From Aristolochia californica (Eukaryota > Streptophyta > Magnoliopsida > Piperales > Aristolochiaceae), in the NCBI GenBank assembly GCA_029961685.1, contig JARWKL010000001.1:57027314-57091313 (forward strand): DNA of 64,000 nucleotides, written 5' to 3'. The notes under the pieces were generated by a model. The model was not told where the DNA came from and ran no database searches. It was given only the letters and a program-made list of their open reading frames with translations. The position numbers and the translations under genes are program-made. The first letter of the stretch is position 1. Every line of letters starts with the position of its first letter. Below, piece after piece: positions 1-10,500 of the stretch.

Positions 1-199
1 TAATTATATGAAAGAAAGATTTACTCCAATTGTTAATTTTTACTCCGTAAAATTAGAAACATTAATTTTCCATTTAATTCTTACAAACAAGTCCGTTTTT
101 TCTTTTTTTTTCTCTTTTTTATCAGCTAAAAAAGGAACTTTACTGATGTAACTATTTTAACAATTTTATTTTACACAAAAAAAAAACTCATCAACCTGG

Positions 200-1266
200 A
201 AAGGAATGCCCCTCTCTAAAGCCGGAAGACACGCTTATTAACTCATATATCAATGGCATCCCTACTACTTCTTATTCTTCTTGAATTTCCCCACCAGTGT
301 GGGTCAGAGACTCGGAAATTAATAACAGCATTCCTATGGCAAGGGGAAGGAAATGGTTTCAAACATCCTGTTAAATGGACTGAAGTCTGCAAACACAAAA
401 AGCAGGAAGGTCATGGCATCAAACCAGCCCGAACCATCAACCAGGCGCTCTTGCTAAGTGGTGCTGGAAGGTTAACACTAATAGGGAGGCAATCAGGAGA
501 TGCTTTGTTGCTGCAAAATCTAGAATTGATTATCAAAGTTGGTACTGCAAGGTAACGATTTTAAGACTTTCACCCCTGTGGCATGCGCTGGCTAGGAACT
601 TACCGAAGGTCATCTCACCTTTCCATATCCTGATTGGCACTGGACACGCTGCCCAATTGTGGCACAACAACTGGCTTGGTGACAAGGTCTGTAAAATCCA
701 GCATCTGGACCTCTTCCGTCTTGCAAGATACCCTGACTTCATGGTGGCTGATGCAATCTCTTCGGGGGGCAGTAGCTCCCTCAAATGGATCCTGGACTTC
801 AGAAGAGGTCTCACCAATGGTGGGGTGGCTACCTTATCTGTGCTCCTCCATCTTGAGCATCTCTACCTCAAGCATGACTCTTCAGACAGCCTTATCTGGA
901 CCCCCGAGCCAGACGAGGACTGTTCTGTTGCTTCCTGTTTCAGGCTTTTCTATCTGGCAATCAAACCAAATTGCAGACAATGCGCCTCTAGCTTGGAATC
1001 TCTCCACCCCTACAAAAGCAAAGTTCTTTGTTTGGAGTGCTCTAAGAAGTGTGCAGAAGAGGAACCCATATTGTCAACCCCAACTGTCATCTCTGTGGAC
1101 TCACTGATGAATCTATTGATCATTGGCTTGTCCACTGCCTTTTGTGGAAAATCTGAAACCTCTTCTTCCAGTTATTGGGTATCAGTTTCTACACCCCCTG
1201 CATCCTTCTCTGCGTGGTTGATCAAGTTATGGGTCATGCCTCACCAAAGCTTTGCAGAATTCTTAT
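200..1266 (+). mobile_element. L1-type LINE, 3' half, left segment (interrupted)
   Basis: Broken frames match the end of a plant LINE ORF2. Near 206-260 there is an SKAGR-like motif. Then comes FLWQGEGNG...VKWTEVCKHKK, the thumb region after the reverse transcriptase, and near 980-1110 LAWNLSTPTKAKFFVWSALR, which is the zf-RVT region. Several frameshifts and stops make it non-functional. The 5' part (endonuclease and RT core) is missing, as is usual for 5'-truncated LINEs. The copia element at 1267-5923 splits it, and it resumes at 5924. Confidence 0.8.
1262..1266. repeat. Target-site duplication CTTAT, left copy (copia-1)
   Basis: CTTAT directly precedes the left LTR. The same five bases follow the right LTR at 5924-5928. 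Confidence 0.8.
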
Positions 1267-1504
1267 TGATAGAAGGAACGAAGAATGATAGAATACCAAA
1301 ATCAATTGTGGATATTTTTCTCTCTTGTTGAATCTGTTTACATGATGAAGTATTTATACATTACAGAGTGTATTCTAGACCCTTCTGGAATACATGGCAG
1401 AGAATACAGTATTCTAGACTCTTCTAGGAATACATGACTCGTTGACACCTTCTGGATTCTTCTGGAGGAGCTGCTGAGGTGTGGAAGTCTTCTTACTGCT
1501 GATA
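1267..1504 (-). repeat. copia-1 3' LTR
   Basis: A 238-bp repeat of 5688-5923. In element orientation it runs TATCAGCAG...TTCTATCA, so the termini are TA..CA rather than TG..CA. The short purine run GTGGGG on the minus strand next to 1504 is the likely polypurine tract. Confidence 0.9.
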
Positions 1505-1712
1505 CCCCACGGCGAGCCCAGCAGGCCTGGCAGGACTGTGAGGCTCGATCGGAGTGTGCAAAATCTGGTGATGGACAGGGGCTTGGTGAAGACATCTGCG
1601 ATCTGATCTGTACCGGAAAGGAAGGAAACTTGAAGAGTCTTGTTATGGACACGATCACGAACAAAATGATAATCAATATCGACATGCTTGGTTCAAGAAT
1701 GCATCACAGGAT

Positions 1713-2860
1713 TCACAGATAAGTAAGTGGCCCCCAGATTATCACAATAGAGAATGGGTGGCTGAGATAAGTAGATTCCCAATTCAAACAATAAGGATTG
1801 GACCCAAACGAGCTCACTCGTAGCATGAACCAAGGCCTTGTATTCAGCCTCCGTGCTGGACCGAGCGATAGTAGTTTGTTTTTTTTAACTCCAACAGATG
1901 AGATTTGTGCCATAGAATAAACAATAGCCACTAGTAGATTTTCAGTCGTCGGGGAAGCCTGTCCAGTCGGCATCAGAGAAGGCAGCCAAAACAGGGGCCG
2001 GAGAAGAAGTGAGAGTCAGACCATAATCCAAAGTCTGTTTCAAATACCGTAAGATCCGTTTCACGGGTTGCCAATGAGAAAGACAAGGAGCATGCATAAA
2101 TTGACAGACACGATTGACTGAGAAGGCTAAATCAGGTCGAGTGAAGAGAAGATATTGGAGGCTTCCCACCACACTCCTGTACAGAGAAGGATCTTCCATA
2201 GATGAAGAATCAAAAGCAGAAAGTTTAGTGGAGGGAGACATAGGAGTGCCAACAGGATTACAATTAGTCATATTGGTCTTGTGCAGTAAATCAAGGATAT
2301 ATTTTCGTTGGGACAGAAAAATCCCATTCGGAGTTCTGTGACACTCAATATCCAGGAAATAATGAAGATAACCAAGATCTTTGACGGGAAAATCAACACT
2401 GAGCAATTGAACAAGTTGAGTAATGGTAAAGCTATCGGAGCCAGTAAGGAGAATGTCATCAACATAAACTAAAAGATACAGGACAATAGACTGATGGCGG
2501 TAGATGAATAAAGAAGTGTCAGATTTGGAGATGACAAAGCCAAATTCAAGGAGTTTGCTACTGAGACGAGCATACCACGCATGGGGGGCCTGTTTAAGGC
2601 CGTAGAGAGCACGATTGAGCTTGCAGACATAAGTGGGAAATTGAGGGTGAACAAAGCCACTTGGCTGAGACATAAATACCGTTTCATCCAACGTGCCATG
2701 AAGAAAAGCATTTTGAATATCTTATTGATGAACCGACCAACTGTTAGAGAGGGCAATGGAAAGAACTAACCTGGTGGTTGTCGGTTTGACAACTGGACTG
2801 AAAGTCTCGGAATAGTCCAAACCCTCGAGCTGACTGTAGCCCTTGGCAACAAGTCGTGCT
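1713..2860 (-). pseudogene. copia-1 reverse transcriptase and RNase H (broken)
   Basis: The frame at 2691-1942 encodes a copia reverse transcriptase. It shows [22 protein letters not shown] and the catalytic LLVYVDDILLTG box, then SLQYLLFTRPD, VKRILRYLKQT and DADWTG at the start of RNase H. RNase H continues in another frame (1973-1713), so a frameshift separates the two. The RT N-terminal part (2860-2692) is out of frame. These are enzymes for cDNA synthesis, not functional here without frame repair. Confidence 0.88.
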
Positions 2861-2862
2861 TT

Positions 2863-4275
2863 TCACCGCTCGACCAAGCCATTTGAGAGGTATTTTGTTT
2901 TGAAGATCCAGCGGCAGCCCACAACATGCTGAGAGGGGGAGGGAGGAACTAAGGTCCAGTTATTGTTGGAGAGAAGGGCTTCGAATTCGAGTTGCATCGC
3001 ACGACGCCATTCCGGGTATTTTGAGGTTTCAGTGACAGAGGAGGGTTCATCAGGAGTGACACGGGATGTGAGGAGGGCTTGAGGGGGTGGCCAAGCAACG
3101 GTACCGTCGGTCCGGATTTTGGGAAAATGGAGGTTGGATTTGGATCGGGTTTGCATGGGATGAGGACGGGAAATGGTGGAAGGGGAGATGACGGAAGACT
3201 CGGGAAGTACAAGCTCACAAGGGGGAGATGAGGGCAGTGGTAATAGTGGGAAAGGGAGTCTACTGGGTGGGGTCAGAGGCGGAGGGGAAGGTGCAGTGGA
3301 ACCAGGGGAGGAAGGAGGAGTAATGGGATTGGGGATGGTAGTGGTAGAGGGTTGTAGAGGGAGAGACGAGGAGGGCAAAGGAGTAGTTAATGGAGGAGAG
3401 GGGAGGGATGGGGAAGATTGAAAGGGAAAAACAGCTTCATCAAACAGAACATCACGTGAGACATACATACGAGAGGTCGGGATATGATAGCATAAGTAGC
3501 CATGATGATTAGGGTTGTAACCAAGAAAGACACAAGGAAGAGACCGATAATCCATTTTATGCCGATTATAAGGACGAAGATTAGGCCAACAGAGACAGCC
3601 AAAAGTTTTCAAGAAATTGTAATTGGGCTGACAGTTCCACAATTTTTCAAAGGGAGATTTGTGATCTAACACCAAAGTAGGTAAGCGATTAATTAGGTAG
3701 GCAGTAGTAAGGAAGGTATCAGACCAATATTTATGAGGGGCGAAGGAATGGGCAAGAAGAGCAAGACCGGTTTCGACAATGTATCGATGTTTCCTCTCAA
3801 CAGAACCATTTTGAGAGTGGGCATAAGGACAAGCCAAGCGATGAGAAATTCCAAGAGACTGTAGTACAATATGAAGGGAACGAAATTTGCCACCCCAATC
3901 AAATTGGAGGGCACGTATTTTGGTATGAAGTAAATTTTCGACTTGAGACTTGAAGGATAAAAATACATTAACAACATCGGATTTACACTGTAATGGAAAA
4001 ATCCACGTAAACCGACAGTAATCATCAACAAAAGAGAGATAGTATCGAAAACCACCCCTGGACACAGTGGGGGCAGGACCCCATACATCAGCAAACAAAA
4101 GTTGGAGAGGGGCAGTGGTCCAAGACGGAGAGGATGAATACGGTAGTTGATGAAGTTTAGCCTGACAGCAGGAAGAGCACAACCCAGGTTGTGGAGAGCG
4201 CTTGACTGGTAAAGAGAGCTTGGAGATGATGTGGTGGACTAATTGCATGGAGGGATGACCCAAACGAGTGTCCAT
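2863..4275 (-). pseudogene. copia-1 integrase
   Basis: A 470-residue open frame. It begins in the pre-integrase HHCC region (LGHPSM, CSSCCQAKLHQLP). The rve core follows with catalytic acidic residues at FADVWG, QFDWGG and QNGSVERKHR. A proline/serine-rich linker leads to WRRAMQLEFEALLSNNNWTLV and VGCRWIFKTK, the start of the reverse transcriptase. The frame breaks at 2863. Confidence 0.88.
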
Positions 4276-4850
4276 TGGAATGGAGAGACTCTAGATCCAG
4301 TATGAGCTTGATAGGAAGAGGCGGCGGGAGGGAAGACATACAGGCCTTGACTAGTAGGACAGCGCAAAAGTGTTTTCTTGGTACGACAATCCTTCACAAA
4401 GAAACAAAATGAATGAAATTCAAAAAATACAGAATTATCTTCACAAAATTTTCTAACAGAAATTAAATTCTTAGAAATAGACGGAACATGATAAAGTTGA
4501 AGGAGGAGAAGATTGCCAGAAGTGGAAGGAAGAACAGAGCTGCAAACGTGGTGAATAGGGAGAGAATTACCATCACCAACACGAACTTTATCATCGCCTT
4601 TATACTCAGTAGGATTGATGGATAAATTGGAAAAATTATGAGTAAAGTGATGAGTCGCGGCCGAGTCAGGATACCAGTTATGGTCAACAGGAGGACTAGA
4701 AGCAGGGGAGGGAGGAGCGTGAGAAAAAAGGGCAGAAGTGAGATGGGCGGCTAAGGAAGGAGGTGAGGCCGCCTGATAGGAATGATCAAACCAGTGGTAG
4801 CAATGAAGGGCCATATGGCCGGGACGGTGACAAATTTGACAAGGAGGGCG
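4239..4850 (-). pseudogene. copia-1 gag zinc knuckle and aspartic protease
   Basis: Minus-strand reading near 4840-4800 gives CQICHRPGHMALHC, a complete CCHC knuckle (CX2CX4HX4C). About 55 residues on comes DSAATHH, the protease active-site box (the copia version of D-[ST]-G/A). IHHVCSSVLPSTSGNLLLLQLYHVP and KNLISVRKFCEDN are typical of the region between protease and integrase. Confidence 0.85.
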
Positions 4851-5036
4851 ATTTGGGGGAAAAGGGGAAGAAGGGGTTCGACCGCAACCACGCCCACGAC
4901 TTTGGGAGCCCCCTCTGCCGCGATACCCTTGCCTGTCGAAACCCCTGCCTCTGGTGCTGGGGTTCGACTGGAGAGAGGCAGTGGCGTTCGCCGAAAATTC
5001 GGGGGAGGCCGGGAGGAGGGTTTGGTGATGGAGGAG

Positions 5037-5647
5037 TCAGGATTCGTGGCCGAGGAGGTGGCTGTAGACCTGGGAGGGCGAAAGAGGATCTATACATGTG
5101 GTGAGGGAGGCCACGACCGAATCGAAATCGGTTCCGAGACCAGCGAGAAAGTAGGCGATGAAATCCGAGGAGGAGAGGACCTTGCCTGCCGCCGCGAGCG
5201 TATCGCGAAGGATTTTAGCTTTTTGATAATAGTCGGTGATGGAATCCGACCCTTTTTTCAGGGTCGTGAGTTGGTATTGCAGCTGCATCACGCGAGCTTG
5301 GGATTTGGAGGCGAAGAGGTTTTCGAAGATGAGCCAGATTTCTCTGGAGGTCAAGGCTTCGATGACATGGGCGATGAGTGGCTCAGTGAGGGAAGAAATG
5401 AGGACGGACAGAGGGCTTGATCGTGTTGTTTCCAGATGGAATAGGGGGAAGGGTGATCTGTGGGGGTGTCGTCGAGAGGTTTGGGGGCAACGATGGAACC
5501 GTCGATGTAACCGAAAGCATTCTGACTGTGGAGGTAAGGCAGGAGTTGAGCCTTCCACAGTAGATAGTTTTCGTGATTGAGTTTGACAGTGAGGAAATGG
5601 GAGGGAGATGGGAGGGAGAATGTGAGGAGGTTTGGGGATTCAGCCAT
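5037..5647 (-). pseudogene. copia-1 gag (frameshifted)
   Basis: The gag start at 5647 encodes a copia N-terminus with NHENYLLWKAQLLPYLHSQ. A frameshift near 5400 moves the reading to a second frame. That frame carries the UBN2-like core, with EIWLIFENLFASKSQARVMQLQYQL and SITDYYQKAKILRDTLAAAG. The product is a nucleocapsid protein; the break makes it inactive. Confidence 0.85.
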
Positions 5648-5674
5648 AGGTGAAGACGGACGTGAGTCCTTACG

Positions 5675-5687
5675 CGGCTCTGGATAC
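5675..5687 (-). other. copia-1 primer-binding site
   Basis: The minus strand reads GGTATCCAGAGCC next to the 5' LTR. This is close to the usual plant copia site TGGTATCAGAGC, complementary to the 3' end of initiator-Met tRNA, with one extra C. Confidence 0.7.
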
Positions 5688-5923
5688 CGATAGAAGGAAC
5701 AAAGAATGATAGAATACCAAAATCAATTGTGGATATTTTTCTCTCTTGTTGAATCTGTTTACATGATGAGGTATTTATACATTACAGTGTATTCTAGACC
5801 CTTCTGGAATACATGGCAGAGAATACAGTATTCTAGACTCTTCTAGGAATACATGACTCATTGACACCTTCTGGATTCTTCTGGAGGAGCTGCTGAGGTG
5901 TGGAAGTCTTCTTACTGCTGATA
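5688..5923 (-). repeat. copia-1 5' LTR
   Basis: A 236-bp copy of the left LTR. On the minus strand it contains a TATA-like TATAAATAC at about 5780-5771, the probable element promoter. CTTAT follows at 5924-5928. Confidence 0.9.
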
Positions 5924-6140
5924 CTTATCAAGGCCTGCACTGTGTTCATTCCCTGGATGATATGGCTTGAGTAAAATCAGTGCCACTTTCAAGGTCACTC
6001 CTCTCAGTTGAGGCCCTCTTCTCAACATCGTATTACCAACAGCATCATCTCTTGGGTTTGTACTCTTAAAAGAATTTAAGCACTTTGAGGGTGGTTATGA
6101 GAGGCAGAACTGGGAATCGTCCTTTACTGATTAGTCGTGT
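5924..6140 (+). mobile_element. L1-type LINE, right segment
   Basis: Reading resumes in the LINE frame after the copia insertion. Removing copia-1 and one CTTAT joins this to 1266 and restores the zf-RVT tail, with a degenerate ...IPWMIWLE.N.. motif matching the usual W-x-x-W-x-E-R-N. The end near 6140 is approximate. Confidence 0.6.
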
Positions 6141-6987
6141 ATCAACTTTTTTGTTTTCTTATGTAATTTCATTATTAAGGTAAGGAAAGAAAACGTTAGT
6201 TCCAAATCCAAGAACTGTTCATAAATTCACAGGAAATAATTAATGGTTCCAATTTATTCTGAATTTTGGATTCTGTGCCTAGAAAGATTGATTTTTGAAG
6301 CTCGGGATCGAATGTTCCTTATGGTCCAGTTCCGAGACCAGACCAGGAATTCTTGTTGTTTCCCATCTAAGCCATAGCTAATAAGGCTACTAAAGCAGAA
6401 GAGAGGGAAGACAGACAAGGAGACAAAAGGGTGCAAGGAGGCCTGTTCATGCCTTTGTCCCTTTGCCCCTTTGTTCCAAGATAGCAAAGCTGCCCCTCTT
6501 CCAGAAATATTTTTCCTATCCTATTTTCTCCCCAAATCACCTATTTTTCATGGTGTCAGAGCAGTAAGGACAAGTTTATTTCAATTTTGTAGATCTTCTC
6601 TCCATTTTCAGCAATCTCCTTGAAGGTTTTTCCCAAATTTCTGGACTGGTAGGGTAAAAATTCCATTTTTTCCCTTTTTCTGCCTAACTTAGCCTATTGA
6701 CTGATGATTACTGCTTCTATTTGATTGATCGTTGGGATTTAGAAGTGTTTGATGATCCCAATTTGAGGAAATTTCTCATATCTGCCTACATCATCAACCC
6801 AATGCTTGTGTCATCATCCATATAGCCTATGCCATCCTGGTTTCTTGCAATTAGGTCATTCTTTCGTCGATTTATGGTCTTATTTACTGGAATTGATCAT
6901 TATTGGTTCTAAATTGAATGAATTGGGTGCTGAATTTTTCTAATTGAATTCGGTGTGGGGCCCACTTGATTACGCAAGCATAGAAAT
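6141..6987. other. Intronic DNA, probable LTR-element scrap, no gene
   Basis: No coding frame is recognisable. TGGTGTCAGAGCAG at 6551-6564 follows a CA and resembles a copia primer-binding site one base off consensus. The 300 bases before it could therefore be an old LTR. I could not find a partner LTR, so this is only a suggestion. Confidence 0.35.
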
Positions 6988-7336
6988 TTGGGGAAAGAGG
7001 CTTCCTAAGTTGGCTAGTCATTTTGGGATGGGCCTTGGACCCAACTTAACATGGTATCAGAGTAGGTACTCATATGTGGGCCTACACCTAAACTATTCAC
7101 TTATAGAACCACAAAAGGGGCCTACACCTAAAATTATCCACTTGTAGAGCCACAAAAGAGGGCATACACCTAAACTATCCACTTGTAGAACCACAAAAGA
7201 GGGCCTACACGTGAGGAGTGTTAAGAAATAGTCCCACATGGATTATTGAGTACAAAGATCTTGAGTTTATTAGTTGGGAAAGAGGCTTCCTAAGTTGGCT
7301 AGTCATTTTGGGATAGGCTTTGGACCCAACTTCACA
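6988..7336 (+). mobile_element. TRIM-A, 5'-truncated copy
   Basis: A terminal-repeat retrotransposon in miniature. The 3' LTR is complete at 7219-7336 (118 bp, TGTTAAGAAATAG...CAACTTCACA). Only the last ~64 bp of the 5' LTR remain (6988-7051). TGGTATCAGAGTAGG at 7052-7066 is the Met-tRNA primer site. The interior has three ~41-bp tandem units (CCTACACCTAAACTATCCAC...), then GTGAGGAG as polypurine tract. There is no coding capacity. The complete relative is at 61760-62250. Confidence 0.88.
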
Positions 7337-7589
7337 ATAGTCAAAGTAGAAAGACAAGGACAGGACGAGCCGATGTCACGTAGGTCTTAGTCAAAAGCCT
7401 ATCCAAGTCATGATTCACAGCTAAGGGTTCAGGAGATGAAAACAAAGATGAAAGCTAAGGGCTCAGGGGACTGCAGAAGCAGAAGTTTTTAAAAAGAGAT
7501 ACCTTTAATCTTACTACAGTGCATCAAGAGAATTTAACTGAGCGTTCAGGTGAAAGTAGGTCAAGTTATTAAGCTCTAACAAGACCAAC

Positions 7590-10500
7590 CTCAGGTAGTA
7601 ATTCCACGTTCCTTCCCTCAGCTATTTCAAATGCATGTATTTTCATAATTGCTGTAATTGCATAGGCCTGCATAGAAAGAAAGAGAAAAATATAATCACA
7701 AATCTCAAGTATAAAGAATCCAAATTTTTTGAGCAAAGAATCATAACATATATTAAACCACAGTGGTCCTTCTACAACACCTTTTAGCAATAATAATCAC
7801 CAGACGAGGGCGATAACAATAACACCTATTCAACAACAACAAAAACAACAAAGACCAAGTCGTATATCACACCCAGGTTAACATGGGTAAGACTAACATC
7901 TGCCACAACAGCAAACAGAAATTGAGGCACCAAGAAACTGCATGAATCAACAATATTTTTTATTTTTTACAAAATGAGCAGACAATATATATGTACAAAT
8001 TGTTCCTAGTTGAGGATTGGCCTCCTTAATTTATTGTATTCATTATTTCTCTAATGAAATTCACCATATGCATGTGTCTGTATATATAGAGAGAGAGAAA
8101 ATGAGAGACTCAAATCATAGAAGTTACGTACACCCACTTTTTAATTTCATAATTATTTTTAAATTTAAAAGCTTAAAGCTCATTGTTCTTATTCAATACC
8201 TTTTCTTGTTCTATACTTTTTTTTTGGAAAGAGGAGATGATGCGTTAAAAACCAAAAGGCAAAGAAATAAATCAAGAGGGGGAGCAAGAGACAATGAGAT
8301 ATTGCAGGCCAAACCCTCATTTGCAAACTTATTTTTAAACCATTTATAAATCTGATTACATGAGACCAGAAGTAAACTCTTCTATAGGCAAACTAGTAAA
8401 TCTCATCGAAACCATGCTAGTGCCTCCTTAGAGGATTCCTTGACTTTTACACCACCAGATGACTGAGAGAGTATCACTTTCGATCTCAAAGGGATTTGAG
8501 AACATGCTGCTACAGATCTTCACATCCTAGAGGACAGCTTGGATTTCTGCATTTATCGAAATCCCCATCCACCCTGCAAATGAGGGGAGAATAGCACCCT
8601 CATAGTTTCTAAAAACTCCCCCAAATCCAGACCACCCTGTGTTTCCTTTAGAGTAACCGTTAAAATTGATTTCAATTCTTCCAACTCATGGAAGCAGATA
8701 CAGAGGCACCCAACATGCCAGAAATTAGCTTCCAATTGCTTCTGATTTTTTTTTTTGAACCCTATACATGATTGTTGACGTTGATTTAAACAAGTTTCTA
8801 TTTTTTATTATTTTTTATGATGAAATTGAACGACTACGTTTATTGTAAACAAGCTAAACTTATTGGCAATGTTGTAAGTAATCTCCTTTTAAAGAAGGAA
8901 AACATTGGGTGGCCTGAGTCCAGCCCCCTGTGTGTCTGTGTGTGTCTGAGCCTGTCTGTCTATGTGCATGCATGTGTGCGTGCGTGTGCGTGCAGCTGTG
9001 GGTGTGTACACATGTGTGCACAAAGAATCTTCTAAACAGCTTAAGAAAATTAATGAGACTGCCATAGTGACTTATTCCCTTTTTTTTCTTGGAAATGAAA
9101 ATATTATCTACTTCAGCACTAAATCAACTAATGGTACTGACTAACTAAAAAGAAATTGTATATACACAGTTAAGAGATCTTACTTTGACAGTGTCATCAT
9201 TTGAATGGGCTTCTGCAACGTCACACAACTTTCCCGAGATGTAAGAAGCTGAATATTTTCCATCAGCAGTTCCATATTCCCCAAGAACCCAGCAGATGAC
9301 CTATATTGGATAATTTGGGTCAAAAAGCTTTGACATTTTAATTAGACGTTGCGATTATAACTACGTTAACCAAAATCATTATCAATGATGAAACCTAACA
9401 AGGAGAATGAGAGTACTTGGAGAAACAAGGATGGCAACTTTGGCTCCCCAACAATCTTTAAATAAGATTCTACCTGCATAGGAAGCAATTATCTCCAAAT
9501 TAAGAAAGGAAATGAAGTATTCGTGAGATCATATAGAGATCTGGAGAAAAGCAACAAAATAATAAATTCAAACAGGGAATCCATTTTCCATAATGTAGAC
9601 AAAAACAAATTTTCCAAAAAAACTAAAATAAGATCAAAAGGAAACCAAGAGCAACTTTACATTTTAAAAAAAAAAAACAGCAACTTTCAAGCCATTCTTT
9701 TTCATTTTTAATTATGAGATTTTTTTGAGGAAAGTTATGCAGCTAAACTGCGGCCACGTTTTGAGGCTTACAGAAGGAAAGAAACAACTGAACACTTTAA
9801 GGTAGAAAACATAGAAAAAAAAAAAAAAAAATTAATGAAGATGTATAAACATAGAAAAGTTCATTCACCAAACTCTCTTTCAGACCAGAAAATTTGTGAT
9901 TAGAAAAAATTTTAGAAAGCTAACAACTTATTTTGAATTTCAAGATCGAGAAAGTACATGAGAGGCCAGCCTATATTGAATTCTGACAGCAGCTTAAAGG
10001 ACATTTAGGAGGAGCAGGATGGGGAGGTGTCTCCCCATCAAAACTCAAGAAGGATATTTCCGGCTTACTCTGCTTCTTTGGAGTAGCAGATTCAACTGAA
10101 GCTGAGATTAGAGCCCTATTGAAATGGCTAAAGCTTTTAAAGTTTCTTTTCGATTCTGCTGAAAGCTAAGGGTGACCATGTCACCGTCATCAGCTGGCAG
10201 CCAGACAATCTCCTCCTCCTAGGTGCTTTTGCAGATACATTTATGAGATTGAGGATATTTACATTCAGATCGGACCCCTGGATTCACATGCCAAGAGAAG
10301 CCAATTACCTTGCTGATTCTATAGCAAGAAGAAAGCTTCCAGGTAACACTTTTTGCTGTCCAGAGTTCACTTGTTGACCTGAATTAGTCCAGATGGAGCC
10401 ATCATCTACATCTTTTACTTTTTATTTTCCTCATAAAATCTTTCCTCTCGAAGGCCTCCTTACAAATTTTCTTATGTCTTGCAATGAATTATATCACCAT

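Larger units (their letters stand above)
1267..5923 (-). mobile_element. Ty1/copia LTR retrotransposon (copia-1), complete but frameshifted
   Basis: A 4.66-kb element reads right to left, bounded by LTRs of 236-238 bp and a 5-bp target duplication CTTAT. The domain order on the minus strand is gag, zinc knuckle, aspartic protease, integrase, reverse transcriptase, RNase H, which is the copia order. A primer-binding site resembling the initiator-Met tRNA complement lies just inside the right LTR. The two LTRs differ by only about four substitutions and one 2-bp indel, so insertion is fairly recent. The polyprotein is nevertheless broken in gag, between integrase and RT, and before RNase H. It sits inside a LINE. 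Confidence 0.93.
1..7589 (-). other. AP4E intron 9 (open at left edge), filled with retroelements
   Basis: Exon 9 of AP4E ends at 7590 with a GT donor on the minus strand, and no AP4E coding sequence is seen further left. This intron is therefore at least 7.6 kb, unless the gene is broken. It holds a plus-strand LINE split by a copia element, a stretch with a tRNA-primer-site-like motif, and a truncated TRIM. Bases 1-199 are AT-rich with no recognisable feature. Confidence 0.6.
7668..9183 (-). other. AP4E intron 8
   Basis: A 1516-bp GT-AG intron. It holds a minus-strand LINE RNase H fragment (8222-8740) and a TG-rich simple repeat. Nothing else is recognised. Confidence 0.8.

Noticed and set aside
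3173..3421. Gly/Glu-rich plus-strand frame
   Set aside because: It is the antisense of the Pro/Ser-rich integrase linker of copia-1.
4782..5420. 212-codon plus-strand frame
   Set aside because: Antisense shadow of copia-1 gag; composition and position explain it fully.
9650..9687. Possible fourth poly(A)-only insertion (AGCAACTTT repeat around ACATTTT-A12-C)
   Set aside because: Only 9 bases of direct repeat, so chance is likely in AT-rich DNA.
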